A stretch of DNA of 64,000 bases from Flavobacterium taihuense (GCF_019351435.1 NZ_JAHWYN010000005.1:186001-250000); one strand, 5' to 3'. Numbered from the stretch's first letter, positions 35,837 to 45,865 are shown. Notes: generated by a model not told the origin, from the letters alone. Translations and numbers: made by a program.

Positions 35837-37105
35837 ATGAGTAAAGATATAATTTTAAAAGCCGAAAACATTTCCAAGCAATACCGACTTGGACAAGTGG
35901 GAACCGGTACGCTCAGTCATGATATAAACCGTTGGTGGCATCAAATACGTGGGAAGGAGGATCCCTATTTGAAAATTGGGGATACCAATGACCGAAGCAC
36001 CAAAGGCTCGAGCGACTATGTCTGGGCTTTGCAGGATATTAATTTTGAGGTAGAACGAGGTGAGGTTTTAGGAATTATTGGTAAAAATGGAGCAGGGAAA
36101 TCAACTTTGTTAAAAATACTTTCCAAAGTTACAGCTCCCACTACAGGAAGTATCAAGTCCAGAGGACGTATTGCCTCTCTACTTGAAGTGGGCACTGGTT
36201 TTAACGGAGAAATGACCGGTCGCGAAAACATCTTTTTGAACGGTGCCATTTTGGGAATGACCAAAAAAGAAATTGCTTCCAAACTTGACGAGATTATTGA
36301 ATTCTCTGGTTGCGAACGCTATATAGACACCCCCGTAAAACGCTACAGCAGCGGAATGACCGTGCGTTTGGCTTTTGCCGTAGCTGCTTTTCTAGAGCCT
36401 GAAATTTTGGTGATTGATGAGGTATTGGCTGTGGGTGATGCCGAGTTCCAGAAAAAAGCCATAGGCAAGATGCAGGATATATCTCGTGAAGGAGGGAGAA
36501 CCGTTTTGTTTGTGAGCCATAATATGGTTGCGGTACAAAATTTGTGTACTAGAGGGATTTTAATGGAAAATGGTTCTATTAAAGCTGAAGGAAAAATAGG
36601 AGATATAATAAGTGGTTATTTGGCTGTAAACAAGATAGTAAGTACTAAATTGTCTGCGGTTAATGATCGGAAAGGAAATCAAACGTTAATTTTTGAAGAA
36701 GGGAAATTAATTTGTGAAGCTAATAGTGAAGGATTTATAGAGTCACATAAAGATTTGAAAATTAGTATTCACTATAAACTAAATCTTATTGATGAAATTA
36801 GACAATATCGAATTGATATTGGTATTAATAATTTTATGGGAGACAGAGTAGCTTGGTTATCTTCAGAATCTATAATTAATGATTTTGAATTAAAAGAGAA
36901 TAATCAATTGGATTTTACAATTAGGGAATTGCCTTTAGCCCCGGGGGATTATACCTGTAATTTATTCTGTGAAATTAATAATGAAATTGCAGATTGGTTA
37001 TCCCAAGTAATGCCTTTTAGTGTTATTGAAAAAGATTATTATAATACGGGGAAATTGATTCCTAAGAACCAAGGTGATATATTGTTAAATTATTCTATGC
37101 GTTAA
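35837..37105 (+). CDS. wzt: ABC transporter ATPase with C-terminal glycan-binding-type domain
   Basis: A 422-residue protein. Residues 1 to about 245 form the nucleotide-binding domain: Walker A GIIGKNGAGKST at 79 to 90, signature YSSGM at 170 to 174, Walker B EILVIDE at 189 to 195 and a histidine loop FVSHNM near 226. An insert of about 40 residues (18 to 62) lies before the Walker A strand. Residues 260 to 422 are predicted beta-rich and match the Wzt C-terminal domain that recognises the modified end of the glycan. That suggests export depends on a terminal cap, for which methyltransferase genes directly downstream are candidates. It overlaps the next gene by 1 bp. Confidence 0.92.
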   Translation: MSKDIILKAENISKQYRLGQVGTGTLSHDINRWWHQIRGKEDPYLKIGDTNDRSTKGSSDYVWALQDINFEVERGEVLGIIGKNGAGKSTLLKILSKVTAPTTGSIKSRGRIASLLEVGTGFNGEMTGRENIFLNGAILGMTKKEIASKLDEIIEFSGCERYIDTPVKRYSSGMTVRLAFAVAAFLEPEILVIDEVLAVGDAEFQKKAIGKMQDISREGGRTVLFVSHNMVAVQNLCTRGILMENGSIKAEGKIGDIISGYLAVNKIVSTKLSAVNDRKGNQTLIFEEGKLICEANSEGFIESHKDLKISIHYKLNLIDEIRQYRIDIGINNFMGDRVAWLSSESIINDFELKENNQLDFTIRELPLAPGDYTCNLFCEINNEIADWLSQVMPFSVIEKDYYNTGKLIPKNQGDILLNYSMR

Positions 37106-37848
37106 TGATAAATAAAATTAAGTCGATAATAAATGAGTTCAGAGTTAATAATAAACAAATTCGTTTAAAATTATCTGAACTTGAAAGTCAGAATAGAGAG
37201 TTAGAATGGGCACATATTTATCATGACAGCATCAGAGGGAAAAAATGGATAGAAGAATTGCCCCTTAATGTTGGCAGATGGGCTGGGAATTATTCTTTCT
37301 TTTATGTTTTAAATAGAATACTTTCAGATTATATGCCTGAAAAAATTTTAGATTTAGGTTTAGGTGAGTCTAGTAAGTTTATTTCTGCTTATATAGAAAA
37401 TTATTTATTTGAGAGTTCACATATTATCGTTGAGCAGGATAAGAATTGGATTGATTCTTTTCAGGAAAGATTTAAGTTATCGACAAATTCAAAAATTATT
37501 CATTGTCCTATTGCTGTAAAAGAAGTTAATGGTTTTAATGTGAAGTTGTATCAAGATTTTAATGAAAAAATTATAGAAAAATTCGATTTATATATTATAG
37601 ACGGGCCTTTTGGCAGTGAAAGATTTTCTCGTTATGATATTATTTCTCTTGTTGAAAGGATTACGGAAGATGATCAATTTATTATTATTATGGATGATAC
37701 TGATCGTAAAGGAGAACGGGATACTCTTAACGAAATTAAAAAGCTCTTAAGTTCAAAGGAAATAAACTATTATATTGGAGAATATACGGGTAATAAGATA
37801 GTTACAATAATTGCGTCTGAAAAATATAAATTTTCAATTAGTTTGTAA
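37105..37848 (+). CDS. Class I SAM methyltransferase-like protein
   Basis: A 247-residue protein. A charged helix at residues 10 to 35 (KQIRLKLSELESQNRELEWA) may form a coiled coil. The Rossmann part begins with ILDLGLGESSKFISAYIE (motif I), then IIVEQDKNWIDSF, IDGPFG and QFIIIMDDTDR. This is the layout of SAM-dependent methyltransferases, though motif I is GLGESS rather than GxGxG. It starts on the last base of wzt (TAATG), so the two are coupled. A role in capping the glycan recognised by Wzt is inferred. Confidence 0.65.
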   Translation: MINKIKSIINEFRVNNKQIRLKLSELESQNRELEWAHIYHDSIRGKKWIEELPLNVGRWAGNYSFFYVLNRILSDYMPEKILDLGLGESSKFISAYIENYLFESSHIIVEQDKNWIDSFQERFKLSTNSKIIHCPIAVKEVNGFNVKLYQDFNEKIIEKFDLYIIDGPFGSERFSRYDIISLVERITEDDQFIIIMDDTDRKGERDTLNEIKKLLSSKEINYYIGEYTGNKIVTIIASEKYKFSISL

Positions 37849-37849
37849 T

Positions 37850-39559
37850 ATGAAATCTTTAGCACCAATAGTTTTATTTACATATAATCGTCCAAGGCAT
37901 ACTCAACAAGCATTGGATGCACTTGCCCAAAATAAAGAAGCCAAGGACAGTGTTTTATATGTTTTCTGTGATGGTGCTAAAGAAAATGCAACTAGTGAAG
38001 ATTTATTAAAAATTGAAGCCGTTAGGAGTTTAATTTATGCAGAAAATAGATTTAAAGAACTTATAATTAAGGTACAGGAAAGAAATAAAGGTTTGGCTAA
38101 TTCTGTTATAGATGGTGTAACAGAGGTTATAAACACTCATGGAAAAGTTATTGTTTTGGAGGATGATATTATAGTAGGGAGATATTTTCTTGAATTTATG
38201 AATGGAGGACTTGTACTTTATCAGAAGGAAGAAAGAGTATATGGAATAACAGGATATTGTTTTCCTCATAAAGGTAATGTAAAAGAGGGAACATATTTTT
38301 TGCCTATAATGAGTTCGTGGGGATATGGAACTTGGGCTGATAAATGGATAAAAATCAATTTTAACGGGCAAGGATTACTTGACGTAGTTGAGAATAAAAA
38401 GATAAAAGATAAATTAGATTTTGGTAATTTACATTTTTATCAAATGCTCAAGGATCAGGTTTTTGGTAAAAATGATTCTTGGGCAGTAAGATTTTATGTT
38501 TCGATGTTTTTAAATAAAGGTGTATTTCTTTTTCCTAAAATATCCTTGTTAAAGAATATTGGATTTGATGGCACAGGAGTGCATTGCGGTTTAGATTTAT
38601 CAAGAAAATATGAAGGAGGATTTGAAAATAATGTAAATATTCAAATTGATAAGAAGGAGGTTTTATTACAAAGAAACATTATCAAAAGATTTAAAATGTC
38701 AGAGTCAAAAGCCAAAGTGAAAATAGCGATTCGTGTTAAACGAAAACTTGTTGGACTCTTTGCTCCTGAAATTATCCAGTTTATAAAACGTAAATTAAAA
38801 GTGTCTCAAAATGAACAGGAACAGTCTTTAGCTAATTTTCCACGCTACACTAAAACAACGGTTATGTTAAAAGGTTGTGAAATTACAATTCCTGATAGCG
38901 CGTCGTTTATTTTTATGAGTAAGGAAATTTTTAAAGAAGAGATATATAGATTTAAAACATCAAATAAAACACCTTATATTGTAGATGGTGGCGCCAATAT
39001 TGGTTTGGCAACGATTTATTTAAAATTGTTATATCCCGATTCAGATATTGTTGCATTTGAGCCAGATCCCGAGATTTACAGGATATTGGATAAAAATATT
39101 AAATCGTTTAATTTTACGAATGTAAAGTTACTTCAAAAAGGACTTTGGAATGATAATACAACATTGTCATTTAAGTCAGAAGGCGCAGATGCTGGTTTGA
39201 TATCAGATCTAGACAAAACTATTTCTGCTTCTGGGACAATAGAGGTGGTTTCCCTTAGACCTTATTTAAAAAAGACCGTAGACTTCTTAAAGCTGGACAT
39301 AGAAGGTGCAGAGACTGTTGTTCTGAAAGATATTGAGGAAGATCTGGGTAAAGTTCAAAGAATTTTTGTTGAATATCATTCTTTTGTTGGTCAGTCGCAG
39401 TCGTTAAACGAAATTATTGAAATTCTAACAAAAGCCGAGTTTAGGCTTTATATGTCAATTCCAGGAAATAACTCTTTGAATTCCCCTTTAATGGGTTTAG
39501 GGAATTATAATAATATGGATTTTCAATTAAATATATTTGGATATAAAGAGGATAAATAG
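37850..39559 (+). CDS. Glycosyltransferase/FkbM-type methyltransferase fusion
   Basis: A 569-residue two-domain protein. The ATG at 37850 gives MKSLAPIVLFTYNRPRHTQQALDAL, a GT2-type opening, two bases after the previous stop. The GT part runs to about residue 290, with EDDIIVGRYFLEFMN as the acidic metal-binding block and MSSWGYGTWADKW. The C-terminal part, from about 345, is an FkbM methyltransferase: YIVDGGANIGLATIYL, VAFEPDPEIYRIL, FLKLDIEGAETVVL and VEYHSF. One protein could therefore add a sugar and methylate a hydroxyl. Such a fusion next to Wzt fits a chain-terminating cap. Confidence 0.85.
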   Translation: MKSLAPIVLFTYNRPRHTQQALDALAQNKEAKDSVLYVFCDGAKENATSEDLLKIEAVRSLIYAENRFKELIIKVQERNKGLANSVIDGVTEVINTHGKVIVLEDDIIVGRYFLEFMNGGLVLYQKEERVYGITGYCFPHKGNVKEGTYFLPIMSSWGYGTWADKWIKINFNGQGLLDVVENKKIKDKLDFGNLHFYQMLKDQVFGKNDSWAVRFYVSMFLNKGVFLFPKISLLKNIGFDGTGVHCGLDLSRKYEGGFENNVNIQIDKKEVLLQRNIIKRFKMSESKAKVKIAIRVKRKLVGLFAPEIIQFIKRKLKVSQNEQEQSLANFPRYTKTTVMLKGCEITIPDSASFIFMSKEIFKEEIYRFKTSNKTPYIVDGGANIGLATIYLKLLYPDSDIVAFEPDPEIYRILDKNIKSFNFTNVKLLQKGLWNDNTTLSFKSEGADAGLISDLDKTISASGTIEVVSLRPYLKKTVDFLKLDIEGAETVVLKDIEEDLGKVQRIFVEYHSFVGQSQSLNEIIEILTKAEFRLYMSIPGNNSLNSPLMGLGNYNNMDFQLNIFGYKEDK

Positions 39560-39599
39560 TTTAATTAAAATTCTTTCTTAATAAGGAAAAAAAACATAT

Positions 39600-40442
39600 A
39601 TGAAATTACTTAATTTAGGTTGCGGTAATGCATACCATAAGGATTGGTTAAACATTGATTTTGTTTCAAACAACGGGTATGTTGCCGCACATAATCTTTT
39701 GAATGGCATTCCGATTAAAGACAATGATGTAGATGTTGTTTATCATTCCCATGTATTGGAGCATTTTTCTAAAAGTGATGGTTTTCGTTTTATTGAAGAA
39801 TGTTATCGTGTTTTAAATACAAATGGGATAATCAGAATTGCTGTCCCAGATTTAGAAATTATTGTGAAAGAATATTTGATGAATCTTCAATTGGCACTAG
39901 AGGGAAATATTGTAGCTACGAACAATTATGAATGGATTAAATTGGAATTATTTGATCAAATGGTGAGGAATGAAAGTGGTGGTGACATGAAAGATTATTT
40001 ATATCAACCCATTATGAAAAATGAAGAGTACGTTTTTAAACGCATAGGTTCAGAAGGGAAAATAATTAGAGATTCATTTTTGAATAAACAGATTGTTAAG
40101 AATAAACAGATACGATCAAATGGATCTATTTTTAAATCACTGTTGAAAAAAGGGAAAGCTATTATTGTTAAAATAAGTATTAGAGAGCGAAAAAAAACTT
40201 TAACGGAACAAGAATCTAAAGCATTGAAAATTGGACAATTTAGACTTGGTGGTGAAATACATCAGTGGATGTATGATCGTTATTCATTGTCGAAACTTTT
40301 AAGTCAAGTAGGTTTTACAGAAATAAAAGTTTGTAGTGCGTTTGAAAGTGAAATCCAAAATTGGGGTACTTATCAACTGGATGTAATTAACGGAGAGGTT
40401 AGAAAGCCTGATTCCCTATTCATAGAAGCAAAGAAGTTATGA
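39600..40442 (+). CDS. SAM-dependent methyltransferase (type 11)
   Basis: A 280-residue protein. It begins KLLNLGCGNAYHKDWLNIDF (motif I) and has VVYHSHVLEHFSKSDGFRFIEECYRVLNTNGIIRIAVPDLE, the typical methyltransferase 11 core. The middle (residues about 100 to 200) is a longer insert without motif, and the C-terminus returns to the fold (HQWMYDRYSLSKLLSQVGFTEIKVC). Similar proteins in polysaccharide loci may act on sugars. It overlaps the next glycosyltransferase gene by 4 bp. Confidence 0.82.
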   Translation: MKLLNLGCGNAYHKDWLNIDFVSNNGYVAAHNLLNGIPIKDNDVDVVYHSHVLEHFSKSDGFRFIEECYRVLNTNGIIRIAVPDLEIIVKEYLMNLQLALEGNIVATNNYEWIKLELFDQMVRNESGGDMKDYLYQPIMKNEEYVFKRIGSEGKIIRDSFLNKQIVKNKQIRSNGSIFKSLLKKGKAIIVKISIRERKKTLTEQESKALKIGQFRLGGEIHQWMYDRYSLSKLLSQVGFTEIKVCSAFESEIQNWGTYQLDVINGEVRKPDSLFIEAKKL

Positions 40443-41734
40443 ATGTTCTTTTAGTTAATACATACGACAAAGGTGGTGCGGCTAATTCTTGTAAGCGTTT
40501 GCATATGGGACTCCTTGCAAAAGGAATAACTTCAAATGTGCTGCTTAGATTTAAGCAAAATAATTGGCCAAAATCGTTATGCTTTAAGCAACCACAAAAA
40601 AAGCGTGCTTTTCTTGATAAAGTTGCAAATAAAGCACAACGAATTTTAAGAGAGTTAAAACTGTATTCGGATATTGATGGATCTAAAAGAAAGCATCAGC
40701 ATTTTTTAAGCCAAAGGAACCGAAATTTGGAAATGTTTAGTTTCCCTAATTCAGATTGTGATATTACTCAGTCTGAATTTTATAAGGAAGCGGATATCAT
40801 TAATTTGCATTGGGTAGCAAACTACTTGGATTATAAAACTTTTTTTGAAAGCAATAAAAAGCCGGTAGTTTGGACTTTACATGATATGAATCCGTTTACA
40901 GGGGGAGAACATTATCTTGAAGAGTTTTTAGGAATTGATGCGGCTGGGTATCCCATAAAAAGAAATTTATCTGACGAAGAAATTAAAATTGGCAACGAAA
41001 ACTTTGGCATTAAAAAGGAAGTACTTTCAAAGGTCTCAAATTTGACAGTTGTTACTCCTTCAGAATGGTTGGCAAAAGAAGCAAGAGAAAGTGAAGTTTT
41101 CAAAAACGTAAAAGTTCATTGTATTCCTTACGGATTAGATACTTCAATATATGCACCAAGGGATAAAAAATATTCGAGAGACTTGTTTGGTATTCCGGAA
41201 GGTAAGAAAGTTGTTTTGTTTGTAGCCGATTCAATATCAAATAATAGGAAAGGATTTGTTTTCTTAAAAAGAGCCTTTGAGCAATTGTCAGATTCAAATC
41301 TAGTGTTATGTGCGATAGGCAATAAAAATACTGATTTGTCTTCGGTTGAAAATGCGTACGAGTTGGGACCTATTTTTGATGAACGATTAATGAGTATCGC
41401 TTATTCAGCAGCTGATGTATTCGTGATTCCTTCCTTAATGGATAATTTGCCAAATACCGTTCTAGAATCCTTAGTCTGTGGCACGCCGGTAATTGGATTT
41501 CCAGTTGGGGGAATTTTTGATATGATTCAAGATGGCGAAAATGGTTTTATTACTGAAGAAATAAGTGTTAATTCACTTGTTGAAACTTTGCAAAAGTTTT
41601 TAGAGAATCCAAGTTGTTTTGATAATGTTTCGATTCGGGAAAACGCAATTAAAAAGTATGATCAGTCCGTGCAATCAAAAAAATATATTGATTTGTTTAA
41701 TACTATTTTGAAATCTGCCGAAAATAAAATTTAA
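40439..41734 (+). CDS. Glycosyltransferase family 4 (WcaC-like)
   Basis: A 431-residue GT-B enzyme. The N-terminus NVLLVNTYDKGGAANSCKRLHMGL, NLHWVANYLDYKTF and WTLHDMNPFTGGEHY are typical of the colanic-acid WcaC-like subfamily, where the TGG..HY block is strongly conserved. The donor domain has YGLDTSIYAPRDK, VLFVADSISNNRKGF and VIPSLMDNLPNTVLESLVCGTPVIGFPVGGI. It is translated with the methyltransferase upstream (4-bp overlap). Confidence 0.92.
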   Translation: MNVLLVNTYDKGGAANSCKRLHMGLLAKGITSNVLLRFKQNNWPKSLCFKQPQKKRAFLDKVANKAQRILRELKLYSDIDGSKRKHQHFLSQRNRNLEMFSFPNSDCDITQSEFYKEADIINLHWVANYLDYKTFFESNKKPVVWTLHDMNPFTGGEHYLEEFLGIDAAGYPIKRNLSDEEIKIGNENFGIKKEVLSKVSNLTVVTPSEWLAKEARESEVFKNVKVHCIPYGLDTSIYAPRDKKYSRDLFGIPEGKKVVLFVADSISNNRKGFVFLKRAFEQLSDSNLVLCAIGNKNTDLSSVENAYELGPIFDERLMSIAYSAADVFVIPSLMDNLPNTVLESLVCGTPVIGFPVGGIFDMIQDGENGFITEEISVNSLVETLQKFLENPSCFDNVSIRENAIKKYDQSVQSKKYIDLFNTILKSAENKI

Positions 41735-41739
41735 AAATA

Positions 41740-42588
41740 ATGTCCAAAATTTCCATAATCACCATCAACTACAATAACCTCGAGGGATTGAAAAGAACCG
41801 TAGAGAGTGTTGTTAATCAAACTTGGCAAGAATTCGAGTATATTGTTATTGATGGAGGGAGTACAGATGGGAGTAGGGAATTTATGGAAAACCATTGTCA
41901 AGACTTTGATTGCTGGTTAAGTGAGTCTGATACAGGAATTTACAATGCAATGAACAAAGGAATTGCGAAAGCGAAAGGTGAGTATTTGTTGTTTTTGAAT
42001 AGTGGGGATTGGTTATGTAATGAAAAAGTAATTGAAAGTGTTTTTTTTTACATGACTAATTTTGATTTGTATTATGGGAATTTGGTTAAAGTTTATCCTA
42101 ATAATGAGAAGGTAATTGATAAAGGGGTTAATGGTATTCCTATTTCGTTAAATACTTTTGTGAAAGGGACATTAAACCATGGCTCCTCTTTTATTAAAAA
42201 AGAACTTTTTTTGAAGTATGGATTGTATGATGAAACGCTAAAAATTGTTTCCGATTGGAAATTTTTTTTAATTGCTTTGGGTTTAAATAACTCTAGGGTT
42301 AAATATCTTGATATTGAAATTTCTTTTTTTAATATGGATGGGATAAGTAATAGCAATTTAAAATTGCGAAATGAAGAGAGAGCAAATGTATTAAAAGAAG
42401 TCGTACCCATCCCAATATTAAGAGATAATGATATTTTGAACCAGTTTCAACAATTAATAGATCCGAATCAATTTCAAGTATTAACAGCATTGCATTTTTC
42501 TTCATTATTTAAAAAAATGAATTTAATATGGTTTAAAGTTTTGTTTTTTTTTATGCGTGTTAACAATAAGTTTTTAAATAAGAGTTAA
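41740..42588 (+). CDS. Glycosyltransferase family 2
   Basis: A 282-residue GT-A enzyme. The opening SKISIITINYNNLEGLKRTVESV, YIVIDGGSTDGS, SESDTGIYNAMNKGI and FLNSGDWL (in place of DxD) place it in the same small subfamily as the gene at 22157. Residues HGSSFIKKELF and IVSDWKFFLIALG form the acceptor side. It begins 5 bp after the GT4 stop. Confidence 0.9.
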   Translation: MSKISIITINYNNLEGLKRTVESVVNQTWQEFEYIVIDGGSTDGSREFMENHCQDFDCWLSESDTGIYNAMNKGIAKAKGEYLLFLNSGDWLCNEKVIESVFFYMTNFDLYYGNLVKVYPNNEKVIDKGVNGIPISLNTFVKGTLNHGSSFIKKELFLKYGLYDETLKIVSDWKFFLIALGLNNSRVKYLDIEISFFNMDGISNSNLKLRNEERANVLKEVVPIPILRDNDILNQFQQLIDPNQFQVLTALHFSSLFKKMNLIWFKVLFFFMRVNNKFLNKS

Positions 42589-42590
42589 TC

Positions 42591-43559
42591 ATGGAGATTC
42601 CTTTAGTGAGTATTATTATACCAGCGTATAATTCCAAAGCTTTTATTGAAGAAACTATTGAAAGCGCATTACAACAAACGTATAACAATATTGAAATAAT
42701 TTTGGTTAATGATGGTTCTACTGATGGTATAGAGGAATTGTTTGGTGGGTTTCAAAGGCAAGGTGTTCTTTGTTTTACAATTGAGAACTCAGGAGCTTCA
42801 AATGCTCGTAATTTTGGATTTTTGAAGTCTCAAGGTGCCTTTATACAATATTTGGATGCTGATGATTTACTACATCCTCATAAGATAGCAAAGCAAATAG
42901 AATCAATGCGTAAAAATAATGCTACTATTTGTTTTTCAAAATGGGTTATGTTTGAGAATCATATAGAAGATTCTCAGATGTTTAAGTTTTCTAAAGTGAA
43001 TTATTTGAATCCTAAAAACGGAAAAGAATTGTTGTTTAGTTTTGGAATGGAGAATTGGTTTGTTCCGCCAATTTCATGGCTTACTAGCAGAAATCTTATA
43101 GAAAAAGCGGGTTTATGGAATGTTGAGATTAGTAATAATGATGATGGGGAATTTTTCTTCCGTGTTTTATACAATGCGGAGAAAGTAATTTGTATTGATG
43201 AGGTTTATAGTTATTATCGAGTTTTAGAGACTAACAGTTTAAGCAAATTGAATTCTACGACAAAAATAAATTCTGCTTATACCAGTTATCGACTGATAGA
43301 AGAATTATTGTTAAATAATTATCACAAAGAATTAATGTGTTACCCAAAGCGACTTTATTATACTCATTATTTAATGATAAGGAATGATTTTCCAGAATTG
43401 GCAAAGCGTTCTGCAAAGGCTTTTGACCAATTGCGAACTGATTGTTTTTTAAGTCGGAAAAAAAAATATTGGATTATAATTAATTGGTTTGGACTGTATA
43501 AAGGTACATTGATATATGATTTTGTACTTAAAGTGTTATTTAATATTAAAAGAATATAG
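42591..43559 (+). CDS. Glycosyltransferase family 2
   Basis: A 322-residue GT-A enzyme that starts 2 bp after the previous stop. It has VSIIIPAYNSKAFIEETIES, ILVNDGSTDG, NARNFGFLKSQGAFIQYLDADDLL (DxD block) and the acceptor-side EISNNDDGEFFFRVL. The C-terminal 90 residues are basic and aromatic and may lie on the membrane. Donor unknown. Confidence 0.9.
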   Translation: MEIPLVSIIIPAYNSKAFIEETIESALQQTYNNIEIILVNDGSTDGIEELFGGFQRQGVLCFTIENSGASNARNFGFLKSQGAFIQYLDADDLLHPHKIAKQIESMRKNNATICFSKWVMFENHIEDSQMFKFSKVNYLNPKNGKELLFSFGMENWFVPPISWLTSRNLIEKAGLWNVEISNNDDGEFFFRVLYNAEKVICIDEVYSYYRVLETNSLSKLNSTTKINSAYTSYRLIEELLLNNYHKELMCYPKRLYYTHYLMIRNDFPELAKRSAKAFDQLRTDCFLSRKKKYWIIINWFGLYKGTLIYDFVLKVLFNIKRI

Positions 43560-43619
43560 GTTGTCATTTTTTATAGAACCAATGTGATTGATAATAACTT
43601 TAAATTATACAAATAGTTT

Positions 43620-44843
43620 ATGTCTCCAAAATCTATAATATTTCAAACTAGTAGCTTTCCTATAGCTTCTGAGACTTTTATAGTGTCGAATATCATTGCA
43701 TCAATAGAGAAAGGATATGATGTTGTTATTATGACCAAAACAAAAAATAAAATTGGAGACTCATCACAAGCAGAGTTGTTGTGTAAATACAAACTCTTAG
43801 AAAAAACGGTAGTACTTAAACAGCCTACAAAAAAGTACAAACGTTTATTATTTGGTTTTTTTTGTATGTTGCATCCAATTATATTGTTTTATTTTATCAA
43901 GCACTGTTGGCAAAATGGGACTTGGAAATTCAATCTACTTTATAAACTTCACCATTATTTGCCATATCGAAAAGCGGATGTTTTCCATGTTCATTTTGCA
44001 GTCGCTGCCGATGAACTTCCAGTATTGAAGCAAATGGGGTTTTTAAAATCTAAATTATTGGTAACCTTTCACGGATATGATGCTTTCTTTAGGGATAATT
44101 TTGAACAAGAACTATTAAAGAATAGATATAGTTTGCTTTTTCAATTTGCTGATAGGATAACTGTAAATACTCCTTTTTTGCTAAATAAGGTTTTGGCGTT
44201 AGGTTGTTTGTTGTCGAAATTAGCCATAGTTCCAGTAGGGGTAAATCTTGAATTTTTTTCACCGAAAAACTACCCTAAACAAATAATATCAGGTCAAGAG
44301 TTACAATTAGTCAGTGTCGGACGGGTTGTTGATTTAAAAGGTCATGAATATGGTATTCGAGCGGTGAAATTGCTTGTTCATAGCGGATATTCAGTTTTTT
44401 ATACTATTATAGGAGAAGGAGTATTGCTAGAAAAACTCAAATTATTGGTTAAAAATCTGCAATTAGAATCCTACGTTGCGTTTTTTGGAAAAGGGAGCCA
44501 AGAAGAAATTCGAGAAGTCTATGAAAATTCCCATATTTTTTTAATGACTTCGATTATGGATGCCACAGGAAGGGAAGAAGCACAAGGGATTGTTACTGCA
44601 GAAGCACAGTCAATGGGGCTACCAATAGTTGGATTTGAAAGTGGAGGTGTTCCATTTACTATTTCTGAAAGAACGGGCATTTTAGTTGCGCAAAAAGATA
44701 TCGTTTCTTTGGCAAATAATATTGAGAAATTGATAAAAAATAATAAAAAATATGTGCAGATGAGTAATGATGCTAGGATATGGGTTACGGAAAATTTCGA
44801 TATTTCTAATATGATTAACAGTTATTATAGTGGTATAATTTAA
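43620..44843 (+). CDS. Glycosyltransferase family 4 (WcaL/AmsK-like)
   Basis: A 407-residue GT-B enzyme. ADVFHVHFAVAADELPVLKQMG and LLVTFHGYDAF are typical of the colanic acid WcaL and amylovoran AmsK group. The donor domain has LVSVGRVVDLKGHEYGIRAV, YTIIGEGVLLEKL and MTSIMDATGREEAQGIVTAEAQSMGLPIVGFESGGVPF with the EGQG-like block for retaining transfer. A 60-bp gap separates it from the GT2 gene upstream. Confidence 0.92.
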   Translation: MSPKSIIFQTSSFPIASETFIVSNIIASIEKGYDVVIMTKTKNKIGDSSQAELLCKYKLLEKTVVLKQPTKKYKRLLFGFFCMLHPIILFYFIKHCWQNGTWKFNLLYKLHHYLPYRKADVFHVHFAVAADELPVLKQMGFLKSKLLVTFHGYDAFFRDNFEQELLKNRYSLLFQFADRITVNTPFLLNKVLALGCLLSKLAIVPVGVNLEFFSPKNYPKQIISGQELQLVSVGRVVDLKGHEYGIRAVKLLVHSGYSVFYTIIGEGVLLEKLKLLVKNLQLESYVAFFGKGSQEEIREVYENSHIFLMTSIMDATGREEAQGIVTAEAQSMGLPIVGFESGGVPFTISERTGILVAQKDIVSLANNIEKLIKNNKKYVQMSNDARIWVTENFDISNMINSYYSGII

Positions 44844-44853
44844 CAAAATTGGA

Positions 44854-45840
44854 ATGGATAATCCGTTAATTTCTATAATTATCCCTACTTTCAATAGAGT
44901 TCTTTTGATAAGAGAAACTCTTGATAGTATTTTGGTACAAGGTTATGCTAATTGGGAATGTATTATTGTAGATGATGGGTCTACTGATGATACTATGGCT
45001 TTAGTGGAAGAATATTTGAAAAAGAACAGTCAATTTAAATACTATCTGCGACCTGAAAATCGTCCAAAAGGTGCGAATGCCTGTCGTAATTACGGATTTG
45101 AAAGAAGTAAAGGTGAATTTATAATGTTTGTAGATTCAGATGATATTTGTGAACCTTTTTGTTTAGCGGAACGAATGGCTTTAATGACAAAAGACTGGTC
45201 CATTGATTTATTAATACGAGATACTTCTTTACTTATTGATGGCAAAAAACAATTGTTTTCCATTAATAAAGACCCAAAAAACATCAATATAGAAAATTAT
45301 TTGAGGATGTTTTTGAGGTATGAGATTCCTTGGCATACTATGGGTTCTTGCTATAAAAGGTATATTCTTGAAAATTGTAGATTTGATGAAAATTTAAAAC
45401 GATTTCAGGATGTTAGTTTTAATATAAAAGTACTTTCACGATTGAATCAACTTAAAATCAGTAGGGATTATAACATTGATAGTTACTACAGAGTAGATGA
45501 AGATAAGGTTTTGAAGGGAAATTTTATAGCTAATATGTTAGATTCACTACTCGTGTTATATGAAATACATGTAGATTTTTTCAAGAATAAAAACTACGCA
45601 TCTGATTTAAGAAAGTTTAGTTGTAAGATTATTTTGGAATACGTTATGCCATATTTTTATCAAAATAAGAAAGAGTCCAATAAGATTTTTGTTTGGTCTA
45701 TAAAGTCAACATTATATACTCTAAAGCAAAAAAGAGAATTATTATTATTAATGTTTTTTTTAAATTTCAAATTGTTTAAAATTAAAGGAATAGGGATGAA
45801 TGCATTTCGAAATAAGTTTAAAAGAATTGTAAACGAATAA
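44854..45840 (+). CDS. Glycosyltransferase family 2
   Basis: A 328-residue GT-A enzyme with PLISIIIPTFNRVLLIRETLDS, IIVDDGSTDDTMALVEEYL, NACRNYGFERSKGEFIMFVDSDD (DxD) and RFDENLKRFQDVSFNIKVL on the acceptor side. It lies 10 bp after the GT4 gene. The long basic C-terminus (about residues 250 to 328) has no motif I recognise. Confidence 0.9.
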   Translation: MDNPLISIIIPTFNRVLLIRETLDSILVQGYANWECIIVDDGSTDDTMALVEEYLKKNSQFKYYLRPENRPKGANACRNYGFERSKGEFIMFVDSDDICEPFCLAERMALMTKDWSIDLLIRDTSLLIDGKKQLFSINKDPKNINIENYLRMFLRYEIPWHTMGSCYKRYILENCRFDENLKRFQDVSFNIKVLSRLNQLKISRDYNIDSYYRVDEDKVLKGNFIANMLDSLLVLYEIHVDFFKNKNYASDLRKFSCKIILEYVMPYFYQNKKESNKIFVWSIKSTLYTLKQKRELLLLMFFLNFKLFKIKGIGMNAFRNKFKRIVNE

Positions 45841-45865
45841 TGTTTACCCACTAAGTACAATATTT

